Below, one piece after another: positions 16,495-28,465 of a stretch of DNA of 64,000 bases. The stretch comes from Planctomycetota bacterium (GTDB taxonomy: Bacteria; Planctomycetota; Planctomycetia; Pirellulales; PLA5), in assembly GCA_003576845.1 (NCBI GenBank), contig QEVJ01000036.1:1-64000 (forward strand), written 5' to 3'. Within the stretch, counting starts at the first letter, position 1. Each line of letters opens with the position of its first letter. A model generated the notes under the pieces. The model ran no database searches and had not been told where the DNA came from. It was given only the letters and a program-made list of their open reading frames with translations. A program made the translations under genes and the position numbers.

Positions 16495-18906
16495 CTACGT
16501 CGCACCTGTACCGACCCCAACGTCGACCGTTTCGCGGCGTGGGCGACCGACGATGAGGTCGGTTTCGCGCGACACGGTCCAGCCGGTTTTCAGGCCGACG
16601 ACGAACCAGCCGAGGCCGACGATTCCCAGCGCAAAGATCGTGTCGCCGACGACGCGCAGCCAGCGGAGCACGTGCATCGTGTCGGTTTGGAGGAAGTCGG
16701 CGGAGCGGGCGTACCACAGGCCGTGCTCGACGCTTGCCCAGGTCTGCATGAGGCCGACGGGGAGCAGCGAAAGGAGAACCATCAGGGCCAGGCCGACGTT
16801 GATGGACCAGAAGCTGGCCGAGAGAACGCCGGTTTTCCATTTGTTGTGGGCCGCCAATCCCTTGAGGCAGAACAGCGTGAGTCCGATGCCGAGCATGCCG
16901 TAGACGCCGAACAGGGCGGTATGGCCGTGGACGGGCGTCGTGTTGAGGCCCTGCATGTAGTAGAGGGCAATCGGCGGGTTGATGAGGAAGCCGAACAAGC
17001 CGGCGCCGACGAGGTTCCAGAACGCGACCGCGACGAAGAAGTAGATCGGCCAGCGATAGGCGGCGACCCATTCGCGGGCCCGCGCCAGCGTAAGGTTCTC
17101 GTAGGCCTCGAAGCCGATGAGCACGAGCGGCACGACTTCGAGCGCGCTGAAGGTCGCGCCGAGGGCGAGCACGGGCGTGGGCGTGCCCGTGAAGTAAAGG
17201 TGATGAAACGTGCCGATGATGCCGCCGAATAGGAAAATCGTGCAGGAGAAGAGCACGGCGGACGTGGCGGTGGCGGTGCGGAGGAGGCCCATCCGCGTGA
17301 ACAGGAAGGCGATGACGACGGTGGCGAAGACTTCGAAAAAGCCCTCGACCCACAGGTGGACGACCCACCACCGCCAGTATTCGGCGATGGCGAGGTTGGT
17401 CTGGCGTTGCCACATGATGCCGGCGGCGTAGAAGACGGCGATGGCGGCGGAAGCGATGACGAAGAGAGCGAGGAGGTGTTTGTGCTCGCCGGGCTGCCGG
17501 AAGGCGGGCCACAGCGCCCGACACATCAAGCCGAGCCACAGGAAGAGGCCAACGAGCAGAAAGAGTTGCCAAAATCGGCCGAGATCGACGTATTCGTAGC
17601 CCTGGTGTCCGAACCAGAAGTTGGCTTCCAGGCCCATTGTTTGGCGGGTGGCGTACCAGGTTCCGAAGAGCGACCCGACGACGATGACGAGCAGACACAC
17701 GAAGAGGAAGTTGACGCCGGCGCTCTGCCAGCGCGGTTCGTAGCCGGAGACGGCGGGCGCGATGAATAGACCGGTGGCGAGCCAGGCGGTGGCAATCCAA
17801 AAGATCGCCAACTGCGTATGCCAGGTGCGGGTGACCGAATAGGGAAGCCACTCGGCGAGCGGGATGCCGTAGAATCCTCCGCCTTCGACGCCGTAATGTG
17901 CGGTCACGGCGCCGAGTCCGACTTGGGCGACGATTAGCGCGACGACGACCCAGAAATATTTGAGCGTGGCCTTCATCGAGGGCGTGGGCGCCAAAGCCAA
18001 GAGCGGGTCGCGTTCCGGAAGGTCGGGTTGCTCTTCGTCCTTGTGCTTGAGCACGGCATAGTACCAGGCCAATGCGCCGATGCCGGCGAGCAGCAAGACG
18101 AAGCTCACGACGGACCAGACGACGATCGACCCGCTCGGTTCGTTGCCGATGAGCCGTTCGGCGGGCCAGTTGTTCGTGTAGGTTACCGCGGCGGTTTGCG
18201 GCGGTTCGCGGCCTCCGGCGGCGGTTTGCTCGGACATCGCGGCGAAGTCTTGGGGGCGTTCGGTTGCGCAGGCCCAAGAGGCCCAGAAGAAGAATGCGTT
18301 GAGCCGGCGTTGGCGTTCGGGGTCGCGGATCGTGTTGGCCGGAATTGCATAGGCGGCTCTCAATTCGGCGGGCGACATTCCGCCGTCGGCAACGTGGCGG
18401 AGGTCATCGGGGAACTGTTCGGCGCTTCCAAAGATGGCCGCGTAGTACCTGGCGATGGCTTCGATCGCGCGGGCGCGGTCGGGCGAAACGGTAATGACGT
18501 TTCGCTTTGCGTCGAAGGTGTTGGTGCGCATCTCGGTTTTGAGCCGGGTCGTGAGCGTCGCCTGGTCGACTTCGCGGAGGGCATTGAAGGGCTTTCCGTG
18601 CGATTGTTTCGACCAGAAGTCCAGCAGCCAGACGCACTCGCGGTGGAGCCAGTCGGCGGACCAGTCGGGGGCGACGTACGCGCCGTGGCCCCAGATGCTG
18701 CCGAGTTGCTGTCCGCCCATGGACTGCCAGACGTTTTGGCCGTCCTTGATTTCCTGGCCGGTAAACAAGGTCCTGGCGTCCGAGGTGACGACCTGGTCGG
18801 GTACCGGGGGGGCCTGGCGGTATATTTCGGTGCCGTAATAGCCGAGCACCGCGAAAGAAGCGGCGGTAACAACGGCAAAACCGAGCCAAAGCTTGCGGTA
18901 CTGCAT
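16495..18906 (-). CDS. norB: Quinol-dependent nitric oxide reductase (qNOR)
   Basis: Integral-membrane haem-copper-oxidase relative that reduces 2 NO to N2O with electrons from quinol. At 803 aa it has the long form: one N-terminal TM helix, a periplasmic domain of about 220 residues ('GQEIKDGQNVWQSMGG', 'GHGAYVAPDWSADWLHRE'), then about 13 helices. Expected ligands are visible: 'HLWVEGFFE' with His517 and Glu521 (non-haem FeB site), 'HHLYFTGTP' with His568/His569, and 'HGHTALFGVYGMLG' for haem binding. No CxxCH haem-c motif and no norC neighbour, which supports the quinol type. Ribosome site GGAGG about 7 bp upstream of ATG 18906. It is divergent from an Rrf2 regulator that probably controls it. 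Confidence 0.95.
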   Translation of the reverse strand: MQYRKLWLGFAVVTAASFAVLGYYGTEIYRQAPPVPDQVVTSDARTLFTGQEIKDGQNVWQSMGGQQLGSIWGHGAYVAPDWSADWLHRECVWLLDFWSKQSHGKPFNALREVDQATLTTRLKTEMRTNTFDAKRNVITVSPDRARAIEAIARYYAAIFGSAEQFPDDLRHVADGGMSPAELRAAYAIPANTIRDPERQRRLNAFFFWASWACATERPQDFAAMSEQTAAGGREPPQTAAVTYTNNWPAERLIGNEPSGSIVVWSVVSFVLLLAGIGALAWYYAVLKHKDEEQPDLPERDPLLALAPTPSMKATLKYFWVVVALIVAQVGLGAVTAHYGVEGGGFYGIPLAEWLPYSVTRTWHTQLAIFWIATAWLATGLFIAPAVSGYEPRWQSAGVNFLFVCLLVIVVGSLFGTWYATRQTMGLEANFWFGHQGYEYVDLGRFWQLFLLVGLFLWLGLMCRALWPAFRQPGEHKHLLALFVIASAAIAVFYAAGIMWQRQTNLAIAEYWRWWVVHLWVEGFFEVFATVVIAFLFTRMGLLRTATATSAVLFSCTIFLFGGIIGTFHHLYFTGTPTPVLALGATFSALEVVPLVLIGFEAYENLTLARAREWVAAYRWPIYFFVAVAFWNLVGAGLFGFLINPPIALYYMQGLNTTPVHGHTALFGVYGMLGIGLTLFCLKGLAAHNKWKTGVLSASFWSINVGLALMVLLSLLPVGLMQTWASVEHGLWYARSADFLQTDTMHVLRWLRVVGDTIFALGIVGLGWFVVGLKTGWTVSRETDLIVGRPRRETVDVGVGTGAT

Positions 18907-18951
18907 GACGGTCCTCCAAAGCGAGCGAAAGGGGGAAATCTACATCTAAAT

Positions 18952-18982
18952 ATGCACGATTTTGCCTTCTTGCAATGTGCAT
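18952..18982. promoter_or_regulatory. Candidate Rrf2/NsrR operator dyad
   Basis: ATGCAC at 18952-18957 and GTGCAT at 18977-18982 form an inverted repeat with a 19-bp spacer in the gap between norB and the Rrf2-type regulator. The spacer also has GCAA/TTGC-like symmetry (TTTTGCC..TTGCAAT). NsrR sites elsewhere contain ATGCAT-like half sites, so this is a reasonable but untested operator. Confidence 0.5.
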
Positions 18983-19015
18983 GTCAAGGTGTAGAATTTG
19001 ATCGGAGGATTTTTT

Positions 19016-19447
19016 GTGCTGCCCAAGACTGCCGAATACGCCCTGCGAGCGACCGTATGGCTAGGGCGAACCTCAGACCGGCCGCAATCGGCGGACCAGC
19101 TTGCCAAGGCGATCCGAGTTCCGCGGCGCTATCTGCACAAGGTGTTGCAGGACTTGGCGAAGGCGGGGCTCGTTCGGTCGCAATCCGGACCGGGCGGCGG
19201 TTATTCGTTGGACCGTTCGGCTGGGGACATTACGATCCTCGACGTGGTCAACGCGGTCGGACCGATCGAGCGGATCGAGGCGTGCCCGTTGGGCCTCAAA
19301 TCGCACACGAGCCTTTGCCCCCTGCATCGAGAACTCGACCGGGCATACGCGTCGGTGCAACAGGCGTTCTCGCGGATTACGGTGGCCGACATCTTGAACG
19401 CGCCGGGCGACATCCCGGCGCTGGTTGACATCGCGGCGAAGCCGTGA
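19016..19447 (+). CDS. Rrf2-family transcriptional regulator (NsrR-like)
   Basis: A 143-aa winged-helix regulator, probably sensing NO or redox through a cluster. The start is GTG 19016, seven bases after a perfect GGAGG (19004-19008); an in-frame TTG at 18998 is less likely. Fold features: 'LPKTAEYALRATVWL', 'SADQLAKAIRVPRRYLHKVL' (recognition helix) and 'GPGGGYSLDR' (wing). Cysteine ligands are only two: Cys90 and Cys101 in 'EACPLGLKSHTSLCPLH'. NsrR normally has three (C-x4-C-x5-C), so the middle one is missing; the second ligand may be another residue, or the cluster may be absent. The divergent arrangement with norB makes norB the probable target. Confidence 0.9.
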   Translation: MLPKTAEYALRATVWLGRTSDRPQSADQLAKAIRVPRRYLHKVLQDLAKAGLVRSQSGPGGGYSLDRSAGDITILDVVNAVGPIERIEACPLGLKSHTSLCPLHRELDRAYASVQQAFSRITVADILNAPGDIPALVDIAAKP

Positions 19448-19483
19448 CGTGCGCCGATGCGGCTCGATGCGGCCGCTGGGCGA

Positions 19484-20308
19484 TCACTCGGGCGCCACCG
19501 TTACCAGTTCTGCCGAGACGGCCTCTACCTGGCTGGCTGTGATCGACGGTTGCTCTTCGGCATAGGCGATGAGCAGGGCGAGGTCGCAGAGGCGGTTAAT
19601 CTCGCGGGGGACGCCGTGGGTGAGGTGGAACACCGTCTCCATTGCGGCGGAGTCGAAGATCTGGCGTTTCGCTTCCGCGGCAGTGAGGCGGTGGCTGATA
19701 TAGCTGATCGTTTCTTCGAGGTTGAACGGACGCAGGAGGCACTTCACGCCGAGGCGCTGTTCGAGGCCGGGCATGCGGTCAAGGGTGGGAAGGATGCCCG
19801 TTTGACCGGCGATGAGGAGCGTGAGGCCGGGTTGGCCTTCCGTTTCGAAGTTGAGCAGCAGGCGGAGCGTTTCGAAGCCATCGCGGCCCGAGAGAAGGTG
19901 CGATTCGTCGACGACGACGACGGCATGGTGACCGGCGCGGGTGTTGTCGGCGAGGATTTGCTTGATCGTACGAACGCTTTGTTGAAGCGAGTCGGTCGCG
20001 GCGGTCGTGCCGGCGGCTGCCGCGAGTTCGCCAGCGATGTAGGCGAGCAATTGATCGGCCGGCATCTGCGGAAACACCAGATGCACGAAGGGTGCGATCG
20101 CGTCCGGGGCCTGGCGACGGAGCGATTCGACGAGCAGCGTTTTGCCCAGGCCGGCCGCGCCGCTTAAGAGCACGGCGCCGCGGCGGTTCTCAATGCCGTA
20201 GCGAAGTTTGAGCAGCGCGCCCTGATGCACCTCGCTCGGATAGTACGAGCGGGCGTCGAAGGCGTTCTCGAACGGCTTGCGGGTTAGTTGCCAGTAGGAT
20301 TCGTACAT
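19484..20308 (-). CDS. ExeA/GspA-like AAA ATPase
   Basis: A 274-aa ATPase starting MYESYWQLTRKPFENAFD. That opening is typical of the ExeA/GspA and exosortase-linked XrtA-type ATPases. Walker A is 'GAAGLGKTLL' (about residue 51), Walker B 'VVVVDESHLL', sensor region 'LLLNFETEG' and 'LIAGQ'. The C-terminal 'GVPREINRLCDLALLIAYAE' is the helical lid. In other bacteria these proteins help polysaccharide or secretin assembly. It is the last gene of a three-gene minus-strand operon, 121 bp after the CpsD/MinD-like ATPase. That gap contains a 60-bp dispersed hairpin repeat, so the two genes may be differently expressed. Confidence 0.85.
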   Translation of the reverse strand: MYESYWQLTRKPFENAFDARSYYPSEVHQGALLKLRYGIENRRGAVLLSGAAGLGKTLLVESLRRQAPDAIAPFVHLVFPQMPADQLLAYIAGELAAAAGTTAATDSLQQSVRTIKQILADNTRAGHHAVVVVDESHLLSGRDGFETLRLLLNFETEGQPGLTLLIAGQTGILPTLDRMPGLEQRLGVKCLLRPFNLEETISYISHRLTAAEAKRQIFDSAAMETVFHLTHGVPREINRLCDLALLIAYAEEQPSITASQVEAVSAELVTVAPE

Positions 20309-20369
20309 GGGGCGAATGTGTTTCGTGGGCGGTGGTGCGGCGGTGTCGTGGGCAGCGGGCAGTGAGGCG

Positions 20370-20430
20370 GTCAGGTCGGCGCGAATTGGCGTTGTTCGCG
20401 ATGTTGCGTCGTTTGCCGCTTGGCCTGACC
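20370..20430. repeat. 60-bp GTCAGG..CCTGAC hairpin repeat, copy 1
   Basis: Left end GTCAGGTCGGCGCG, right end GCCGCTTGGCCTGACC, about 61 bp in all. The outer 8 bases pair (one mismatch in this copy). It begins exactly at the stop codon of the CpsD/MinD-like gene (TAG, plus-strand 20430-20432) and lies in the gap before the ExeA-like gene. Copies 2 and 3 are at 28379 and 55455. Confidence 0.75.
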
Positions 20431-21851
20431 TACGGTTTTGCTGGTTTGGTTTGCGATTCGGCGACGAAGTTTTCGACGATGCCGATGGCGGGTAGCGTGG
20501 CAGCGGTTCGCACGTGCGGGCGATTTGCAGGCCGAGCCGCGTCGATCCGCGCGTCGCGCACGACGATGCCGCAGTCGACCGCGTCTTCCGGCGCGTGGGC
20601 GAGCCACGGTTCGGCGACTTCGGCGAGCGGGCCACCGTCGACGATCACGAGCGCGAAGTGTTGGCGGAGGATTGCTAGATCGGCCGCGATCCGCGCGGCT
20701 CGCGGCGTGCTGATGCCGAACGCCGCATGACGCAGCGGCAGCAGCGCTACGCCATCGGCGAGTGAACTAATCATCGCCGCGTTCGGTTCGGTTTGCGCTT
20801 CGAGCGTGTCGTCCCAGCCATATTCGACGGCGACGCCCAGCGACCTGGCGAGCGCCGGCTTGGCAAAGTCGGCGTCGACGAGCGCGACGGACAGGCCGAG
20901 TTGGGCCAGACGACGCGCGGCATAGGCGGCCAGCGTGGTCGTTCCCGCGCCGCGGCGTTCGCCGGCAAACATCACGACGCCGCGTCCGATGCTGCTCGAA
21001 TCGACGAGTTCGTCGATCAGCGTCGTCAGGGCGGTGGTTGCACGCGCGCCGAGACCGCCGACGACTTCGGGCCAGCGGAAGGCGTCGACTTCATAACCGG
21101 TGCGGAGCGGCGGCGATGCAGGAGCGGACATGCGGCGATAGGCGACGCCGTCGATCCGCGGGGCGGAAGCGGTGTTCGGTCCGGCAAAACTCTGCGTCGG
21201 CGCGCTGGGCGTTGTGGCCGGCGCGAACGACGCGAGAGCCGGTTCGCTTGGGACTTCAAATTCGGCGAGGTCGTCGGCGTGGTCCTCGCTCGCCTCGATC
21301 AACGCGTCGGCCACGGTCGAGAATTGGACGGTACACGCGCGATGGCACAGGTCGCCGGCGGTCAACCGCGGCGGTTGCCTACGGGTTTCGACCGGCTTGG
21401 CGGGTGCAGTCGGCTTGCTGATCGGCGGTTTCATTTCGGCGGACGCGGTGTCGACGGAAAAGGAATCGGCCTGAAACGCGGGAAGCGGCGTTATGGCCGG
21501 TTGATTCGAGCCGGCGGCGGTCGCGGCGCGTTTTACCGGCGCTCGGCGCGGTTTTCGCGGCGCGGCCGCTTCCGTCGGCGAGGATGCGTCGATATGCGGT
21601 CGCGGCGCGGCCGACGTGTTTGCAGCCGGCGCGGTCTCGGCGCGGTGCTTCGGGGCGTTATGCATACTCGGCGCGGTGCACGTGTCGAACGCAAACGAAC
21701 CGGCGTCGACCACGATGGGCGCGGCGGAAATCAACGGCAATCCGCTCGCCGCGGCCGGTTCTGGACTCGCGGGCGCGGCGTTCGGCGCGGCGCTGGGGCG
21801 AATGCCGACGTGGCCGTAAGCTTTGATGAACGATTGATCGAGTTTGGCCAT
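20430..21851 (-). CDS. CpsD/MinD-like ATPase with abnormal P-loop
   Basis: A 473-aa protein. The first 250 residues are Ala/Pro/Thr-rich and probably unstructured; the ATPase-like domain is about residues 270-470. The Walker-A position reads 'GERRGAGTTTLAAYAARRLA', with threonine where the essential lysine of a P-loop stands; the Walker-A' strand 'VALVDADFAKPALARSLG' and the Walker-B-like 'LVIVDGGPL' are normal. As I recall, this form is seen in planctomycete paralogues with 'GEGRTT', so it may bind ATP weakly or be regulatory. There is no tyrosine-rich tail as in BY-kinases. It follows the upstream gene by 17 bp. Role in capsule or surface-polymer export is inferred from its ExeA-like neighbour. 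Confidence 0.75.
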   Translation of the reverse strand: MAKLDQSFIKAYGHVGIRPSAAPNAAPASPEPAAASGLPLISAAPIVVDAGSFAFDTCTAPSMHNAPKHRAETAPAANTSAAPRPHIDASSPTEAAAPRKPRRAPVKRAATAAGSNQPAITPLPAFQADSFSVDTASAEMKPPISKPTAPAKPVETRRQPPRLTAGDLCHRACTVQFSTVADALIEASEDHADDLAEFEVPSEPALASFAPATTPSAPTQSFAGPNTASAPRIDGVAYRRMSAPASPPLRTGYEVDAFRWPEVVGGLGARATTALTTLIDELVDSSSIGRGVVMFAGERRGAGTTTLAAYAARRLAQLGLSVALVDADFAKPALARSLGVAVEYGWDDTLEAQTEPNAAMISSLADGVALLPLRHAAFGISTPRAARIAADLAILRQHFALVIVDGGPLAEVAEPWLAHAPEDAVDCGIVVRDARIDAARPANRPHVRTAATLPAIGIVENFVAESQTKPAKP

Positions 21852-21868
21852 GAGTAGCTCTCGCGATG

Positions 21869-23053
21869 CTATCGGCGGTAGGATTCGGGAAGGGGTTGCC
21901 GCTCGGCTTGTGCTCGGTCGCGGCTGAATTCGTAGGCCCGGCGGCGATTGTTCTCGTAAGCGCGGCGTTCGGCTTCGAGTTGCTCGCTCGTCGGTTGCGG
22001 CGCGATGCGGCCGTCGGCGATGCGCGGATCGGCGGAGCGGCCGTCGCTATAAGCGCGGTCGTCGATCGGGCGATTATCGGCCGTGCGCGTCGGCGTTGGG
22101 GCGACGAGGGTGTCGGCGTAGTGCGGGTTGGTCTGGACCGGTGGATAGGCGGCCGACTCGGTCGGTTGCGGGCGCTCGGCCCAGCGACGGGGCATGTCGG
22201 ACGGAGGTTGCGGGGCTCCGTCGCTCGGCGAGGCATCAATCGGCATGGAGTCGAATGCCGGGTCGCGCGGTTGGCGGCCGTCGGCGTAGTTCCCGCGTTG
22301 CGAATTGTCGTAGGGCGGCGCGGCGTCGTAGGGTTCCTTGTGGGGCGCGATCGGGCGAACCGTGGCGCTCGCGACCGTGCCGTCGCGTTGGGCTACGCGC
22401 GGCCAACCGTCGTCGAAGCTCGAACGCGCGCTCTGGCCGCGGGCGGCGTCTTGGATCTCGCGAATCGTGGGGCTATCGCCGCGGGCCGCGTCGCGAGCGA
22501 GGCGTACCGCTTCGTCGGCGGTTGCGTCGACGCTGTTCGGCTCAGTACGCCACGTTGGTTCTGAGTTTGCTGGTTTCTTTGTTTCGGCGGCAGGGTCTGC
22601 GGCCGCTTGCAAGCGGGGCGATGCGTCTTCTTGATGCCAGGCGGAATTCGGCGCCGGCTCGACGTCCTTATCGTTGCTGCCCGTGCCGAACATCCAGATC
22701 GACATGACAATCGAGGCCACGATCGTGCCGAGCTTGACGATCGGCGGGAGCGTGACGATCCAGGTCCAACACGTGGCGAAGTCGAGACCAGCGAGCGTCG
22801 CGGCAATTTTTAGATAGGCCACGCGGAACTTCGGCCGCGGCAGCGTCCAGGCCGGTTTCCACGAAGCCTTGGGCGTGGGACTCGGAGCTTCCGCCAATGC
22901 GGCTTCCGGTCGCAGGTCGGGCACTTTCGCCACGATCAACAGCGGCTCGCGGTGAGCGGGAGGCAATGTGGCATCAGGCGGCGCGTCTGGATTGACCACT
23001 GCCCGCGGCGTAACCAGGGCCAAGGCCGACGACATGCGTGTTCCACGGTTCAT
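21869..23053 (-). CDS. One-TM Pro/Asp-rich protein, export operon
   Basis: A 394-aa protein if started at MNRGTRMSSALAL (23053); Met at 23035 is an alternative. One hydrophobic helix is near residues 105-128 ('TLPPIVKLGTIVASIVMSIW'). After it the chain is low-complexity: many Pro, Asp and Arg, with short motifs 'ADGRQPRDPAFD', 'DDRAYSDGRSADPR', 'EAERRAYENNRRRAYEFSRD' (charged helix at the C-terminus). It is the first gene of the operon with the CpsD/MinD-like and ExeA-like ATPases. The topology (short cytoplasmic N-terminus, long extracytoplasmic or cytoplasmic tail) would suit a chain-length or scaffolding partner; this is a guess from context. No known family recognised. Confidence 0.65.
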   Translation of the reverse strand: MNRGTRMSSALALVTPRAVVNPDAPPDATLPPAHREPLLIVAKVPDLRPEAALAEAPSPTPKASWKPAWTLPRPKFRVAYLKIAATLAGLDFATCWTWIVTLPPIVKLGTIVASIVMSIWMFGTGSNDKDVEPAPNSAWHQEDASPRLQAAADPAAETKKPANSEPTWRTEPNSVDATADEAVRLARDAARGDSPTIREIQDAARGQSARSSFDDGWPRVAQRDGTVASATVRPIAPHKEPYDAAPPYDNSQRGNYADGRQPRDPAFDSMPIDASPSDGAPQPPSDMPRRWAERPQPTESAAYPPVQTNPHYADTLVAPTPTRTADNRPIDDRAYSDGRSADPRIADGRIAPQPTSEQLEAERRAYENNRRRAYEFSRDRAQAERQPLPESYRR

Positions 23054-23230
23054 GGTCGTATCCCCAAAAGTCGGTCGGATGGCCCAAAGCGGCCTGGGGC
23101 CGCAATTACAGTTCGGGTTTAGTGGGCAGTGGCGGCGCGGCAATTCTCCGGCGTCTTTATCGGTAGCGGTCGTGACGATCTTGAGGCGCAAATGGATTCC
23201 GCGGACGAGGGAAACGGCGCAAGCCGATGC

Positions 23231-23250
23231 GCGGCACGGCACCGTGCCGC
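23231..23250. promoter_or_regulatory. Perfect palindrome upstream of metH
   Basis: GCGGCACGG-CA-CCGTGCCGC, a 9-bp perfect inverted repeat with a 2-bp centre, 100 bp before metH and outside any supported gene. It has no T-run, so it is not a standard terminator. It could be an operator or part of an RNA structure; function unknown. Confidence 0.4.
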
Positions 23251-23349
23251 GAACCTTGGCGCGTAAGCCTTTGTCATCAAACGAGATACGTCCCGAACGG
23301 GACGACGTTCGCCCTTGCTCCGTCGCGCTCGGCGTGCGATACTCCCAAC

Positions 23350-27063
<3,714 letters not shown>

Positions 27064-27213
27064 CCGCACATTCGCGGTGCGACTCGCGGGGTTGACCTTC
27101 CGCGCAGGGCAGCGGATAAATGAAGTTTCCCGCCGGTGGCGGCTTGCCGGCGGTTCTTTGTAGCGCCGGCCCCTCGTCGGATTGCCGTCGAATCCCGTTG
27201 GTAAGGAACGCGC

Positions 27214-28344
27214 ATGAAAGCGGTCGCCGTAACGCCTCGCAAGCCGGATTCCGTGCATCTGGCCGAGTTGCCGCCGCCGTCGCTGGACGACGTGGTGCGG
27301 CTGCGCGGCGGGCGCGAGGGGCACGGCGTTTTGATGAAGGTGCTCAAGGTCGGCGTCGATGCGACGGACCGCGAGATCAACGAAGGGCTGTACGGCAACG
27401 CGCCGCCGGGATTCGACTTTCTCGTCCTCGGGCACGAGTTTTTCGGCCGCGTCGAAGCGGTCGGGCCGAAGGTGACGCACGTCGTGCCGGGCGACTTCGT
27501 CACGTGCACCGTGCGGCGGCCGGGCGAGTCGATCTACGATCAGATCGGCACGAACGACATGACGAGCGAGGAGGTCTACTACGAGCGGGGCATCAACCTG
27601 CTGCACGGCTATCTCACCGAGCGGGTCGTCGACGACGCCGAGTTCGTCGTGAAGATGCCGAAGTCGCTGCGGCATCTGCACGTGCTGGCCGAACCGATGA
27701 GCTGCGCGGCGAAGGCTGTGCAGCAAGCGTTCGAGGCGCAGCGGCGGCTGAAGGTGTGGCATCCGCAACGGGCGTTCGTGCAAGGGGCGGGGCAAATCGG
27801 GCTCTTGACCACCTTGATTCTGCGGCTCCGAGGCATCGAGGTGTATACGCTGGCGTGGAGCAAAGTCCGCAATCCGCCGTCGCTCAAGCAGCAGATCGTC
27901 GAAGGGTTCGGTGCCCACTACGTCAGCTTGCAGGAGACGAAGATCGACGAGTTCGCCCAGAAAGTCGGCAAGCCGGACTTGATCGTCGATGCGACGGGGA
28001 ACAGCGAAGCGGCGTTTCGGGCGATGCGGGCGCTCGCGCACAACGGCGTGCTGGTGTGGACGAGCATCACGGGCGGCAACGAGGAGACGACGATCCCGTC
28101 GGACAAGATCAACATCGAATGGGTGTTGGGCAACAAGCTGCTCGTCGGCTCGGTGAACGGGAACCGGCACCACTTCGCGGCGGGGATTGCCGATTTGACG
28201 CTCGGCGAGGAGATGTACCCGGGCGTGATAAAGCGGATTCTCACGCATCCGGTCGACGGCTTGGACAATTACCGCGAGATGATGCGATTGCTGGTCGAGG
28301 ACAAGACGGCGCTGAAGGTGTTCGTGAACGTGGCGGAGGAGTGA
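27214..28344 (+). CDS. Glucose-dehydrogenase-like MDR oxidoreductase
   Basis: A 376-aa medium-chain dehydrogenase/reductase that resembles the archaeal-type glucose 1-dehydrogenases. Visible features: '[13 protein letters not shown]', in which Asp replaces the usual zinc Cys (also seen in haloarchaeal glucose dehydrogenase), '[12 protein letters not shown]' with the His-Glu pair of the catalytic zinc site, '[12 protein letters not shown]' and the Rossmann motif '[17 protein letters not shown]' (G-x-G-x-x-G). The structural four-Cys zinc lobe is absent. Substrate probably a hexose or another polyol; NAD or NADP preference is not clear. It follows metH by 150 bp on the same strand, but the intervening sequence looks like a new start region. 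Confidence 0.85.
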   Translation: MKAVAVTPRKPDSVHLAELPPPSLDDVVRLRGGREGHGVLMKVLKVGVDATDREINEGLYGNAPPGFDFLVLGHEFFGRVEAVGPKVTHVVPGDFVTCTVRRPGESIYDQIGTNDMTSEEVYYERGINLLHGYLTERVVDDAEFVVKMPKSLRHLHVLAEPMSCAAKAVQQAFEAQRRLKVWHPQRAFVQGAGQIGLLTTLILRLRGIEVYTLAWSKVRNPPSLKQQIVEGFGAHYVSLQETKIDEFAQKVGKPDLIVDATGNSEAAFRAMRALAHNGVLVWTSITGGNEETTIPSDKINIEWVLGNKLLVGSVNGNRHHFAAGIADLTLGEEMYPGVIKRILTHPVDGLDNYREMMRLLVEDKTALKVFVNVAEE

Positions 28345-28378
28345 GCGGGGCACGCCATTTTTTCCGCGTGTGGGCTAT

Positions 28379-28440
28379 GTCAGGCCGGCGCGGGTTGGGG
28401 GTTGTGAGAATGATTGGGTCCGACGCCGCTTGGCCTGACC
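28379..28440. repeat. 60-bp GTCAGG..CCTGAC hairpin repeat, copy 2
   Basis: Left end GTCAGGCCGGCGCGG, right end GCCGCTTGGCCTGACC, 61 bp between the outer bases. GTCAGGCC and GGCCTGAC pair perfectly; the inner GCGG/CCGC also pair across a bulge. It lies between the dehydrogenase stop (28344) and the next start (28466). Confidence 0.8.
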
Positions 28441-28465
28441 CACTTCGGTGCCGTGGATCATCCCA

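Noticed and set aside
23100-23349. Cobalamin, SAM or SAH riboswitch before metH
   Set aside because: No GCCACTG B12 box, no SAM-I core and no recognisable SAH core could be found by eye; only the 20-bp palindrome stands out. A covariance-model search would be decisive.
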